This document shows, one piece after another, positions 7,787-16,309 of a stretch of DNA of 64,000 nt (the first letter of the stretch is position 1; each line of letters starts with the position of its first letter). The notes under the pieces were generated by a model. The model did no database searches and had not been told where the DNA came from. It worked only from the letters and a program-made list of their open reading frames with translations. This stretch comes from Alteromonas genovensis (GTDB lineage Bacteria > Pseudomonadota > Gammaproteobacteria > Enterobacterales > Alteromonadaceae), in assembly GCF_010500895.1 (NCBI RefSeq), contig NZ_JAAAWO010000007.1, positions 1 through 64,000 of the forward strand, read 5' to 3'. The translations under genes and the position numbers were made by a program.

Positions 7787-9004
7787 TTGAAGTTTTCGTC
7801 TCGCGCTACTGGTATCTCTGAGTTCTTGGCCATGGCCTATGGTGAAAAAGCATCGGCGCTTGTTAAAAGCGGCTTTGATGTTATTCGCCTGAATCTAGGA
7901 GAGCCTGACTTTGGTGCCCCAGACGCCGTAATAACAGCGATGAAAGACTCGTTAGACTCACCTGATTACCCTTACACATCAGCGCTGGGCACACCTGAAC
8001 TTCGCGAGGCCATAGCAGGCTTTTACAAGCAAAAACACGATGTAAAAATTCCCTCATCACGCATTGTGGTTACCGCCGGAGCAAGTGCGGCGCTTTTGTT
8101 AGCCAGTGCTGCACTGGTAGAGCCTGGCGACAATGTGATTTTAGGCGACCCTTCATACCCGTGTAATCGCCGCTTTTTAAATGCCTTTGGTGCGGATGTC
8201 ACTCTGGTTCCCACCTCTAGTGAGCATAACTTTCAGCTTACTGCTGACGAGGTTGAAAAGCACTGGAAGCCCAATACAAGAGGCGTACTCATTGCAACCC
8301 CAGCGAACCCAACGGGCACATGTATTGATACCGCTGAACTGTTGGCTATTGGTAAAATCTGTAAACAGCATGATGGCTTTTTAATTGTCGATGAAATTTA
8401 TTTAGATTTGCTGTTAGACGCTTCTGTACAAAAAGATGCTGCGGCAAAAGATGAAACTGGGTCTGCGGCAACAACCGTTCTCGCGAATACGCTTTTACAC
8501 GATAATATTATTGTGATTAATAGCTTTTCCAAATACTTCGGTATGACCGGCTGGCGTTTAGGCTGGTGCGTGGTGCCCGAGGAAATGGCAAGTGTTGTTG
8601 AGCGTTTAGCACAAAACCTCTTTATATGCCCTTCTACCCTTTCTCAAAAAGCAGCGCTTGCTTGCTTTACCCAGCAAGCTTTTAGCCAATGTGAAGAAAA
8701 TAGGCAATTACTTATTAAACGGGCCACACTAGTATTTTCTGCATTGGAAAAAATGGGGCTACCTGTTGATGCAAAGCCCAACGGCGCTTTTTATGCGTAT
8801 ATCAATATTCAAAAAACCGGGCTTTCAGCCATTGAGTTTTGCGACACGTTATTGGATAAATACTATGTTGCCCTTACTCCAGGCAACGACTTTGGTGAAC
8901 ATAATGCTGACAATTACGTTCGTTTGTCATTTGCCACTAGTGAGAATGATTTACTAAAAGGACTGGAAAGACTATCTCAATTTGTGAATGAATTAGTAGG
9001 CTAA
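7787..9004 (+). CDS. PLP-dependent class I/II aminotransferase
   Basis: The 405-residue enzyme belongs to fold-type I aminotransferases. It shows RLNLGEPDFGAPDAVITAM near the N-terminus, TPANPTGTCIDTAEL (the NPTG substrate and PLP loop), LIVDEIYLDLL (the PLP-contacting Asp/Tyr strand) and INSFSKYFGMTGWRLGW, where the Lys in SFSK binds PLP. The family transfers amino groups between an amino acid and 2-oxoglutarate or another keto acid; the exact substrate cannot be read from sequence. I chose TTG 7787 because GAGG lies nine bases upstream. In-frame TTG codons at 7772 and 7778 are alternatives. It is divergent from the metalloprotease gene and followed by a separate oxidoreductase gene. Confidence 0.88.
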   Translation: MKFSSRATGISEFLAMAYGEKASALVKSGFDVIRLNLGEPDFGAPDAVITAMKDSLDSPDYPYTSALGTPELREAIAGFYKQKHDVKIPSSRIVVTAGASAALLLASAALVEPGDNVILGDPSYPCNRRFLNAFGADVTLVPTSSEHNFQLTADEVEKHWKPNTRGVLIATPANPTGTCIDTAELLAIGKICKQHDGFLIVDEIYLDLLLDASVQKDAAAKDETGSAATTVLANTLLHDNIIVINSFSKYFGMTGWRLGWCVVPEEMASVVERLAQNLFICPSTLSQKAALACFTQQAFSQCEENRQLLIKRATLVFSALEKMGLPVDAKPNGAFYAYINIQKTGLSAIEFCDTLLDKYYVALTPGNDFGEHNADNYVRLSFATSENDLLKGLERLSQFVNELVG

Positions 9005-9149
9005 CTGTTTCATGAATACACCAATATTATGCAAAAAAATAATAGCGAGCCCGCGAGATAGGTATATTTAGCTAATACAAGATTAGCTATCACTTGATTC
9101 GCTAACACAAAAAAAGCATATAAACGTAAATCAAAAACAGGATGCAAGT

Positions 9150-10325
9150 ATGAGTATTGAACGAGATTTGGATGTGGTGATTTTCGGTGCCACTGGCTTC
9201 ACAGGAAAATTAGTTGCAGAATACTTTCAATCGCAGTACGGCAACGACAGCAGCGTTAAATGGGCAATAGCAGGCCGTAACGAGCAAAAGCTTAACGATG
9301 TAAAACAAGAGCTAGGTATCAGTGACGCTGTTGAAATGATTGTTGCTGATGGCGATGACGACAGCGCGCTAGATACACTGACAAAACGAACTCATGTTGT
9401 ACTGACTACCGTAGGGCCTTATCAAATTTACGGTGAAAAACTGCTTTCAGCTTGTGTTGACAACGGCACGGGGTATACCGATTTATGTGGTGAACCTGCG
9501 TGGATGCACCAGATGATCAATAAGTACAATGATAAAGCCAAAGAGACTGGTGCCAATATCGTCTTTTCGTGCGGCTTCGATTCTGTGCCTTTCGACTTAG
9601 GGGTGCACTATCTGCAACAACACGCAAAGAAACAAACCGGCGATGCCATTGAATATGTTAAAGGTCGCGTGCGTAAAATGCAGGGGACGTTTTCTGGCGG
9701 TACCGCAGCAAGCCTAAAAGCCACAATGGTAGCGGCGAAGAAAGACAAGTCGATAATGGCGGCATTAATTAATCCGTTTTCACTGGCGGATACAAACGTA
9801 GCGACAGAACAGCCAGATGGCAACAAACCCTATTTTGATGAGCAATTAGGAACATGGGTTGCCCCTTTCATTATGGCTGCCATTAATACTAAAAACGTGC
9901 ATCGTGCTAATTACCTAAGTAACTATGCCTACGGTAAAGCATTCAAATATGATGAAATGCTGATGACCGGCCCTGGTGAAAAAGGTGAAGCCATGGCAAA
10001 ACATGTGGCTAATGATAAGTCGTTAGCCAGTGATGATGGCCCTAAGCCCGGCGAAGGACCAAGTAAAGAAGAGCGCGAAAATGGGTTTTATGATGTCATG
10101 TTTGTTGGCAATGCGACAAATGGCGATATGCTGGCAGTATCAGTAAAAGGTGACAAAGACCCGGGCTACGGCTCTACCAGTAAAATGATTGCAGAATCTG
10201 CGCTGTGTCTTTGCAAAGACGTCAGTTTATCTGGCGGTTTTTACACGCCTGCATCTGCGCTAGGCGATAGATTAATTAGCAGATTAGAGGCCAATGCTGG
10301 CCTGACGTTTACCATAGAAAAATAA
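9150..10325 (+). CDS. Saccharopine dehydrogenase-like oxidoreductase
   Basis: The 391-residue protein starts with a Rossmann dinucleotide site, DVVIFGATGFTGKLVAEYF (GxTGFTG), followed by WAIAGRNEQKL, VVLTTVGPYQIYGEKLLSAC and GTGYTDLCGE. This is the saccharopine dehydrogenase/SCCPDH superfamily, whose mycobacterial relatives act as trans-acting enoyl reductases in lipid synthesis. A role in lipid metabolism is likely by family but not shown here. True lysine biosynthesis is unlikely because the C-terminal catalytic domain differs. The start has a purine-rich leader (aaacaggatgcaagtATG). The gene ends before a strong plus-strand terminator at 10454-10493. Confidence 0.85.
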   Translation: MSIERDLDVVIFGATGFTGKLVAEYFQSQYGNDSSVKWAIAGRNEQKLNDVKQELGISDAVEMIVADGDDDSALDTLTKRTHVVLTTVGPYQIYGEKLLSACVDNGTGYTDLCGEPAWMHQMINKYNDKAKETGANIVFSCGFDSVPFDLGVHYLQQHAKKQTGDAIEYVKGRVRKMQGTFSGGTAASLKATMVAAKKDKSIMAALINPFSLADTNVATEQPDGNKPYFDEQLGTWVAPFIMAAINTKNVHRANYLSNYAYGKAFKYDEMLMTGPGEKGEAMAKHVANDKSLASDDGPKPGEGPSKEERENGFYDVMFVGNATNGDMLAVSVKGDKDPGYGSTSKMIAESALCLCKDVSLSGGFYTPASALGDRLISRLEANAGLTFTIEK

Positions 10326-10453
10326 GCTTGAGAAAATAGGCTTGAGAAATTAAGCGTAAGAAAGTAAACCTGCAAATTTGGCGAACTGATTTTGTTATCC
10401 CAGAGCACACGCTGCTTTGAGAACCAGTTTTGACATTTAGGTGAATAATAACG
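10326..10453. repeat. Degenerate short repeats after the oxidoreductase gene
   Basis: Immediately after the stop the sequence repeats imperfect units of about 14-17 bases: aagcttgagaaaatagg, cttgagaaattaagcg, taagaaagtaaacctg. No protein is encoded. Similar degenerate repeats recur in other intergenic regions of this window. Confidence 0.4.
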
Positions 10454-10493
10454 AACCCGTGAAAAGGCACTTTCCTTTTCACGGGTTTATTTT
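10454..10493 (+). terminator. Strong intrinsic terminator
   Basis: A perfect 14-bp stem (AACCCGTGAAAAGG paired with CCTTTTCACGGGTT), a six-base loop and a T-rich tail (TATTTTTT) follow the oxidoreductase gene. Purines on the other side give weaker activity for the converging BCCT gene. Confidence 0.9.
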
Positions 10494-10591
10494 TTGTCAA
10501 TGCTGGGGGCAGTTATAACGTGGAGCTGTAACGTCGAGCTATAACGGTGCTTTTATAGCGAAGAATTCATACCGGAGAATTCCTACTAACT

Positions 10592-12148
10592 TCACCGAGC
10601 ACCTGTCGCCTTAGCGTTGCCTTTGGTAATGACAATGCGCGGGGCATCCCATAAAGACGGTAATAAAATTAAGGACACGGGCACAGCACTCACCACAATA
10701 AATGCTTGCAGTTTATCTATACCGCCAGAGCCAATCATAATGAGAATGGCGGCCATAAGCCCCATTGCAATACCCCAAAACACTCTCACAAACGTTGCCG
10801 GTTGGTCGGAGTCTGACATAGACACTGATAACACGTACGTCATGGAGTCGCCTGTTGTGGCTACAAACGTCATGGTAAGCAATAGAAACAAGAATGAAAC
10901 AATGGCGCCCATGGGCAGAGCCTGAGTGACCGCAAGCAGGGCCGCTGGTAAATTAAAGCCTTCAAACGCAGCTGAAATAGTCCCTGGGGCGCCAAGCTCT
11001 AGTGACAGCCCAGTTCCACCTACAATAGTAAACCAAAACATGGTGATTAGCGGCGCAATAATAGACAGCATAATGACAATTGCGCGAATAGAGCGGCCTT
11101 TGCTGATACGAGCTATAAAAATTGCCATCATAGGCCCGTAGCCAATAAACCATCCCCAAAAGAATACTGTCCACCAGCCTAACCAACCCGCCTCGCCAAA
11201 CATACCCGCATTTCCCCGGTATAACGCCATTTGGAAAAAGTGCGTAATGTGTGTGCCCAACGCCTCAAAGAAATGGCTAATGACAAACATTGCACTGGTG
11301 GTCACCATTAAAAACGCCAGCAAGCAAACTGCGAGGATCATATTCAATCGGCTAAGCAGCTGAATACCTTTGGTCACCCCGGTGATGGCCGAGGCAACAT
11401 ATACAATGGTGAGTACGCTAATAACTGCCGTTTGAGTTGTGGCATTGTCGGCGATACCCAACAACGTATTGAGCCCGTAACTTACCTGTAAACCCAGAAA
11501 TCCTATAGGCCCCACCGTGCCTGCAACAACTGCAATAATACATACCGCGTCGGTAATAGTACCAATAGGGCCTTGTATAGCGCGGCGCTTAAAAATAGGG
11601 TAAAGCAACGTTCGAGGCGCTAATGGCAAGCCCTTCTCGTAGTGATAATACATAAGCATTATCACCGTCAGGCTACCTAAAATAGCCCAGGCCAAAAAAC
11701 CCCAGTGAAGATAAGATTGTGCGAGGGCGTACACCGTCGCCTCGCCAGTACCTGCTTCAACGTCACCAAATACCGGCGGCACACTTAAAAAATGTGCCAT
11801 GGGCTCGCCAGCTGCCCAAAATACGCCACCGCCAGCGAGAAGCGTACACATGATCATTGAGCCCCATTGGAAGTTAGAGAACTCTGGTTTGTCTATATTC
11901 CCCATCACTGCCCTAGCGCCTGGCAAACATGCCATACCCAGGCTAATTAAAAATGTCGCCAATAACAGTACTTGCCAATACAAACCAAAATACCTTACCG
12001 ACCAGGCGAAGCTGGTGTCTACCCAAGCAGCAAGCGCGTTCACATCAATTAACGCCATCAAGCAAAATACACTGATAAACCCAGCGGTAATGGCAAATAG
12101 CGGGGTGTTTATCTTACGTTCTGGGTTTGTGTCTTTTGTTGATATCAT
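10592..12148 (-). CDS. BCCT-family transporter
   Basis: The 518-residue, strongly hydrophobic protein has about twelve membrane segments and the BCCT signature around residues 325-350: WTVFFWGWFIGYGPMMAIF followed by ARISKGRSIR. The family carries betaine, choline, carnitine, DMSP or related trimethylated solutes across the inner membrane by sodium or proton coupling, mainly for osmoprotection or as nutrients. The usual W-x-x-P-F/V segment of betaine carriers reads GYGPMM here, so the substrate may differ. It is transcribed alone, convergent with the oxidoreductase gene. The start ATG sits at 12148 behind aggaacctttgctttcaaa. Confidence 0.9.
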   Translation of the reverse strand: MISTKDTNPERKINTPLFAITAGFISVFCLMALIDVNALAAWVDTSFAWSVRYFGLYWQVLLLATFLISLGMACLPGARAVMGNIDKPEFSNFQWGSMIMCTLLAGGGVFWAAGEPMAHFLSVPPVFGDVEAGTGEATVYALAQSYLHWGFLAWAILGSLTVIMLMYYHYEKGLPLAPRTLLYPIFKRRAIQGPIGTITDAVCIIAVVAGTVGPIGFLGLQVSYGLNTLLGIADNATTQTAVISVLTIVYVASAITGVTKGIQLLSRLNMILAVCLLAFLMVTTSAMFVISHFFEALGTHITHFFQMALYRGNAGMFGEAGWLGWWTVFFWGWFIGYGPMMAIFIARISKGRSIRAIVIMLSIIAPLITMFWFTIVGGTGLSLELGAPGTISAAFEGFNLPAALLAVTQALPMGAIVSFLFLLLTMTFVATTGDSMTYVLSVSMSDSDQPATFVRVFWGIAMGLMAAILIMIGSGGIDKLQAFIVVSAVPVSLILLPSLWDAPRIVITKGNAKATGAR

Positions 12149-12310
12149 TTTGAAAGCAAAGGTTCCTTAAGGCATGTAGAGTCATCGACGTGATTAAATG
12201 TAAGCAAATGACTAATGTTGATGACTAATATAGATTGGTAAGTCGAAATAACCGTAACGTTATATTTAGATTATCATATGGAGTACATTATCTGATTAGC
12301 GGGTTGATTG

Positions 12311-12532
12311 CTATTTCCAGCCTTGGCGCCACATTGTCGTGTCTTTTAAATCTCGCCAGTTTATCGGGTATTCTGTTTTTGACATCACCGACTCAAGAAC
12401 ACAAGAGACAACAACACCCTCTTCGTCGAATGTCACGTCAGTCACTAAAAAATGCTTTTCTTTGTTTTTAGGCGACGTGGATGTCCACTTACTGCGCAGA
12501 AGTTTTTTTGGGTTTATCTGATGTTTAGACAT
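12311..12532 (-). CDS. TIGR02450 family Trp-rich small protein
   Basis: The 73-residue protein reads MSKHQINPKKLLRSKWTS, NKEKHFLVTDVTFDEEGVV, then EYPINWRDLKDTTMWRQGWK. The conserved tryptophans and the NPKKLL...SKWT and INWRDLKD blocks identify the TIGR02450 tryptophan-rich family found in many marine gammaproteobacteria and cyanobacteria. Its function is unknown. ATG 12532 is preferred over an in-frame TTG two codons upstream because an AAAGAG motif lies at suitable spacing. It is probably monocistronic, with the next minus-strand gene 50 bases upstream. Confidence 0.85.
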   Translation of the reverse strand: MSKHQINPKKLLRSKWTSTSPKNKEKHFLVTDVTFDEEGVVVSCVLESVMSKTEYPINWRDLKDTTMWRQGWK

Positions 12533-12583
12533 AAACAAGGCTCTTTAACTATCTTTTTATAATGACTAATGAAGGCGACTACA

Positions 12584-12937
12584 CTACTCAATCGCAACCG
12601 TAATTTTGCAATCAATATACTTGAGCATTTTATTCACTGCGTAGGGAATGGAAATTTCTGTAAGCGGCGCATTTGTAGATTTGGCTTTTACCAATAGATC
12701 GCACGCATCATAATTGATCTGCTGGCGTATGACATAATCGTTAAGCTCGTCAAAAAAGCGCTCCTCTAGAGGCACGAGCCCAATAAAAAAATCAGTACTG
12801 TCGTCTTTATAAAACCACGCCCCTGTAATCTCTTTTTTCAGTGTGTATGCCTGCATGATATCTAAACGCGAAAACCGAAAATAGGCTTCTGTACTTTCAG
12901 CACGCTCATTCATTTGGCTTTTAGTGGGTTCGCTCAC
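12584..12937 (-). CDS. Conserved hypothetical protein, 117 residues
   Basis: I do not recognise this family. The protein is soluble, without a signal peptide or membrane segment, and mixes charged and aromatic residues (AYFRFSRLDIMQAYTLKKE, AWFYKDDSTDFFIGLVPLEE). It ends in KYIDCKITVAIE. The ATG at 12937 follows taggaactctgtgagc, which contains a plausible GGAAC ribosome binding site. It shares orientation with the TIGR02450 gene and could be cotranscribed with it. Gene reality is supported by length, start context and codon pattern rather than homology. Confidence 0.6.
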   Translation of the reverse strand: MSEPTKSQMNERAESTEAYFRFSRLDIMQAYTLKKEITGAWFYKDDSTDFFIGLVPLEERFFDELNDYVIRQQINYDACDLLVKAKSTNAPLTEISIPYAVNKMLKYIDCKITVAIE

Positions 12938-12994
12938 AGAGTTCCTATTGATTTTTTATGATAGTTAACGTCGCGGTGAAGTTTATCTATTTTT

Positions 12995-13036
12995 ACGTTT
13001 GGTCTATTACGTTTGGTCTACTACGTTTGGTCTACT
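12995..13036 (+). repeat. Three tandem copies of a 14-bp unit
   Basis: The unit acgtttggtctact is repeated three times, with one mismatch in the first copy (acgtttggtctatt). It lies upstream of the FNR-type box. It is probably a slippage-type minisatellite and shows no sign of coding. Confidence 0.8.
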
Positions 13037-13076
13037 ACATACGGCCGATTAGTCTACGCTAAAGCAAGGCGTAGCG

Positions 13077-13090
13077 TTGATCCACATCAA
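13077..13090 (+). promoter_or_regulatory. FNR/ANR-type operator
   Basis: TTGATCCACATCAA is an exact match to the FNR/ANR consensus TTGAT-N4-ATCAA. Its centre (13083.5) would place a class II activated start site near 13125, 20 bases before the ATG at 13145. That spacing supports oxygen-responsive activation of the downstream gene. The promoter itself is inferred. Confidence 0.75.
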
Positions 13091-13144
13091 CGCATCTTTT
13101 CTGGTGATAAGCCACACTTCAATCATCTACACCTTTTCGTGTTA

Positions 13145-13558
13145 ATGAGAATGCATACGTTAGAAAACACCACCGCTTTTCAAACCACCATTATCCCTAT
13201 GGTGCATGGACTATACAAGCTCACATTGAAGCCAACGGTAAACCTGGCCATACAGACAAAACCTGTTTTTGGCGCAAACGTTACCTTTCATAGCGATATT
13301 ATCGAGCATCCTAGCTTTGTTGCTAGCCCTCGGTGTGTTATCGGTTGGCTTGATGTTGGTGGGTTATCTTATTTGAGTATTGAAGAAGGCATACAGGTGG
13401 CTGCGGATACTAGTGCCGCACCACCCTTTTTGCCTTCTCAATTTCTGCATTGTGATAGGGGTATTTTAAGAGTGAATATGACCACCCGCTTTTACCCCAT
13501 TGCTAAAAACGCACCAGACGCTCACGAACACGGCGCGTTTTTCTTTACGCCAGTGTGA
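13145..13558 (+). CDS. Hypothetical protein under a probable FNR/ANR box
   Basis: The 137-residue protein is not recognised. It has no membrane segment and contains LKPTVNLAIQTKPVFGANVT, RCVIGWLDVGGLSYLSIEEG and a C-terminal HEHGAFFFTPV. The frame is open upstream to 13013, but that part crosses the 14-bp repeats and the FNR-like site, so I take ATG 13145 (MRMHTLENTT) as start. No strong ribosome binding site is visible, so the start is uncertain and a leaderless or later start is possible. Expression is predicted to rise when oxygen is low, through the operator at 13077-13090. It converges with the TonB-domain lipoprotein gene. Confidence 0.55.
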   Translation: MRMHTLENTTAFQTTIIPMVHGLYKLTLKPTVNLAIQTKPVFGANVTFHSDIIEHPSFVASPRCVIGWLDVGGLSYLSIEEGIQVAADTSAAPPFLPSQFLHCDRGILRVNMTTRFYPIAKNAPDAHEHGAFFFTPV

Positions 13559-13618
13559 GGAGAGTCTCTCAACGGGAGCTCTACTTGATCGTTTATACTA
13601 ACACCACTATTTAAGTGG

Positions 13619-14050
13619 CTATTGAGAATCGCAATCGAGCCTACCGGGCACATCATCTAACGCGTAATCCCATGATTGTGTTATCAGCACCGGCTGTAAA
13701 GTTTTGTTTGTTTCTGAAGGAACCCAACGATGCCCGCTAATCGCTTTTTTAGTTTCAGCAACGAAGGTATTATCGGGTAAAAAGTTGATGGTTTTTAGGT
13801 CTTCAGGCTCTCCTTCGCTGTTAATAATAAATTGAATTTTTGCACACCCGTTCATTTTCCTTTTAGCTGCAGCTATTGGGTATGAAGGGTAAGATTTTTC
13901 ACTTAAAACCCAGTATTCTTTAACTGATTCATCGCTTTTTGTTAAGTCGATGGGGTCGAGTTTTACGATATTAGTCTCTGTAGAATTAGGCTCTGTAGAT
14001 GAACAGCCCAGCAGTAGTGTTGTAATTGTAAATAACAGTGTTTTTTTCAT
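13619..14050 (-). CDS. TonB C-terminal domain lipoprotein
   Basis: The 143-residue protein begins MKKTLLFTITTLLLGCSS, a lipoprotein signal with cysteine 16 as the lipid-attached residue. The mature part contains SYPSYPIAAAKRKMNGCAKI followed by FIINSEGEPEDL, the YP-x-x-A...G-x-v-x-v-x-F-x-I-...-G pattern of the TonB C-terminal domain. A stand-alone copy on a lipoprotein is probably an envelope protein that binds or mimics TonB partners rather than an energy transducer, because there is no N-terminal anchor that meets ExbB/ExbD. It sits downstream of recD with its own start behind aaggaagaatATG. Confidence 0.75.
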   Translation of the reverse strand: MKKTLLFTITTLLLGCSSTEPNSTETNIVKLDPIDLTKSDESVKEYWVLSEKSYPSYPIAAAKRKMNGCAKIQFIINSEGEPEDLKTINFLPDNTFVAETKKAISGHRWVPSETNKTLQPVLITQSWDYALDDVPGRLDCDSQ

Positions 14051-14128
14051 ATTCTTCCTTAAACGTTATATCAAAAGCTTTATTATTGGTTCGATGATTG
14101 CGACCAATATTTTTATATCTATCATTCA

Positions 14129-16276
14129 TTACCGTTCATCAATGGCGGCGTCGCGAATGGCGTTTGCCAAGCCGGAATATCGCTTGTCTACTCTCGATAC
14201 CATGTCACTAAAGGTAGGACTATTGGCGATTATCAAACATCCCTTTTTAGCTCGTGTAAGCCCGGTGTATACCAGGCCACGGTGAAACAACCCTGCAGCC
14301 TTTTCTGTTTCAGGCTTTGGAAGCAGCAGCACCACGTGAGAAAACTCAGAACCTTGCGACTTATGAATGGTCATTGCGTAAACGGTTTCAAACTGGGGCA
14401 CGCGAGATAAGGAAATATGCCTTAGCTCATCATTCTCAGCTTCAAACCACGCCAGTAACTTTCCACTACTGTCTGGCCAAATAATACCGACCTCACCATT
14501 AGATAGGCGCTGAGGATGATTATTTTTAACTATCATGATGGGCTGGCCTTGATAGAAGTTGCCTTCTCGCCGTGTAATTTTGTGTTTAATTGCATCAAAA
14601 ACCAATGAATTTAAACGCTCAACTCCCATGTTGCCTTTGCGAACCGGCGTTAACCACCTGACTTGGTTTAGTCGACGCAGCGCATCGCATGCATTGGTGG
14701 CATCAAAAATAGACATAAAACTTTGAACGGCCATTTTGCGCAGCTTTTTGTCGCTTACCCAATCTTCTGGCCATAAATGAACACCATCGTTCAGTACTGG
14801 TCTATCAGCCATTGATTCTGCGTTATTTGCATTATTTACCGCGTTATTTAGCGCGCTCAAGGCACCCTGCGTTTCGCCTTTTTGAATGGCGGTTGCCACT
14901 GCCGCCACTTGCCCTTTAAATCGTTGTGGTGCTCGCAGCGTATGTACCCACGTTTTCGCATCTTCATCTACGGGTAATAAAGGTAAATGAGGGCATAGGG
15001 TAGCGATATGCTGACGCAGCGCAGTGGGCACTGCCCCAAGCATTTTGTCGTCTAAATTAACTAAGTCGTCATTCGTTTCTACCAATTGCTCTAACACGTT
15101 CCCTAGCTCTACAGCGGGCAACTGCTCAGCATCGCCAATAAAATACAGGCGGGCATGCTCAGGTAGCGCTCTCATTATTCGCGTCATTAGGGCAAGGTCT
15201 ACCATACTGGCCTCATCCACAATTAATACATCAAGTGAAAGCTGATTTTGCCTGTTGTATTTTGTTGATACCGTGTGTTCTCGCAGCCCTAACAACCGGT
15301 GAATAGTTACTGCTTGTGTGGGAACGCGGTCTAACACACCGTCATCTATTTTTCCCCTCAAGCCAGCAATACTGTCGCTAATTGATTCCGTCATACGCTG
15401 CTGCGCTTTTCCTGTAGGCGCCGCCAACACTATGTTGATGTTGTCCTCGCAGGCTTGAAGGGCTAGCAACAAACGCAGTACGGTGTAGGTTTTTCCTGTT
15501 CCTGGGCCACCGTTAATTACGCTAAACTTTTGTACAATACTTTTTGCAACAGCTACCTGCTGCCAGTCTTGCTCGCTGCTAAGCGCTAGCTCTTGGCTAG
15601 GCTCTTGTGAAGCCGCACTTGATGGCGCTTTGACAAACATGGCGGGCCACAAGGCTTTTACCTTTGAATATGCCTCATCAGATAAGGGAGTAAAGGCAGT
15701 TCTAGCAACCACGCCCTGCGCTACTTCTTGTTCAAACTCATAATATCTGCGGCTGTAAAACATACCGTTGTTATAAACAAACAGCTGACCAATGCGTTCG
15801 TCACTTAACGCTTTTTTCACCACACCGATAAGTGGTGTAAGTTCATCAAACGTGTACCCTCTCTTTTGCGTATCGGTTTGGCCATTGTCACGTAATGGTG
15901 AATTATGAGTGCTATTACTCACACTTGTATTTTCACTCGCATCTTCACTAAACAAGGTTTTGCCCGCTACATCGCTAAGCATCACACAGCTGTGACCATG
16001 GCGCTGCATAAACGACAACAAAACCAAAAGATGCAGCCACGTTGTATTTTCTTGCTCACTAAGCACCGACGTGGGTGTAAATTCAGAAGCAATAAATTTA
16101 TCGATGGCCTCAATACCAAATAGCTGTTCAAACAATGCATTTTTATTCATTTTCATTGCTGCTATGTCGTCTGTATCAGCACTGTCTTTTTGGTCTATGT
16201 TATCTGTGCTTATTGTGGCTGAGCTTAGTATGGTTGATTGGGCCTCATCACCACTACCCGTATTTTTTTCACTCAT
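14129..16276 (-). CDS. recD: RecBCD exonuclease V, alpha subunit
   Basis: The 715-residue protein is RecD, the 5'-3' helicase of the RecBCD enzyme that processes double-strand breaks. Visible signatures are Walker A NGGPGTGKTYTVLRLL (about 255), QAVTIHRLLGLRE (motif Ib area), LIVDEASMVDLALMTRI (Walker B), YFIGDAEQLPAVELGNV (motif III) and AMTIHKSQGSEFSHVVLLLP near the end. The N-terminus has acidic, serine-rich low-complexity segments around residues 1-40 and 108-140, so it is longer than the E. coli protein (608). It starts 33 bases after the recB stop, consistent with one recC-recB-recD operon. Confidence 0.96.
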   Translation of the reverse strand: MSEKNTGSGDEAQSTILSSATISTDNIDQKDSADTDDIAAMKMNKNALFEQLFGIEAIDKFIASEFTPTSVLSEQENTTWLHLLVLLSFMQRHGHSCVMLSDVAGKTLFSEDASENTSVSNSTHNSPLRDNGQTDTQKRGYTFDELTPLIGVVKKALSDERIGQLFVYNNGMFYSRRYYEFEQEVAQGVVARTAFTPLSDEAYSKVKALWPAMFVKAPSSAASQEPSQELALSSEQDWQQVAVAKSIVQKFSVINGGPGTGKTYTVLRLLLALQACEDNINIVLAAPTGKAQQRMTESISDSIAGLRGKIDDGVLDRVPTQAVTIHRLLGLREHTVSTKYNRQNQLSLDVLIVDEASMVDLALMTRIMRALPEHARLYFIGDAEQLPAVELGNVLEQLVETNDDLVNLDDKMLGAVPTALRQHIATLCPHLPLLPVDEDAKTWVHTLRAPQRFKGQVAAVATAIQKGETQGALSALNNAVNNANNAESMADRPVLNDGVHLWPEDWVSDKKLRKMAVQSFMSIFDATNACDALRRLNQVRWLTPVRKGNMGVERLNSLVFDAIKHKITRREGNFYQGQPIMIVKNNHPQRLSNGEVGIIWPDSSGKLLAWFEAENDELRHISLSRVPQFETVYAMTIHKSQGSEFSHVVLLLPKPETEKAAGLFHRGLVYTGLTRAKKGCLIIANSPTFSDMVSRVDKRYSGLANAIRDAAIDER

Positions 16277-16309
16277 GGTTTGCGTCGCTCTTTTTAATAG
16301 GCACCTTCA

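Noticed and set aside
13013..13144. N-terminal extension of the FNR-box gene
   Set aside because: It would translate the 14-bp tandem repeats and the FNR-type operator; promoter geometry favours ATG 13145.
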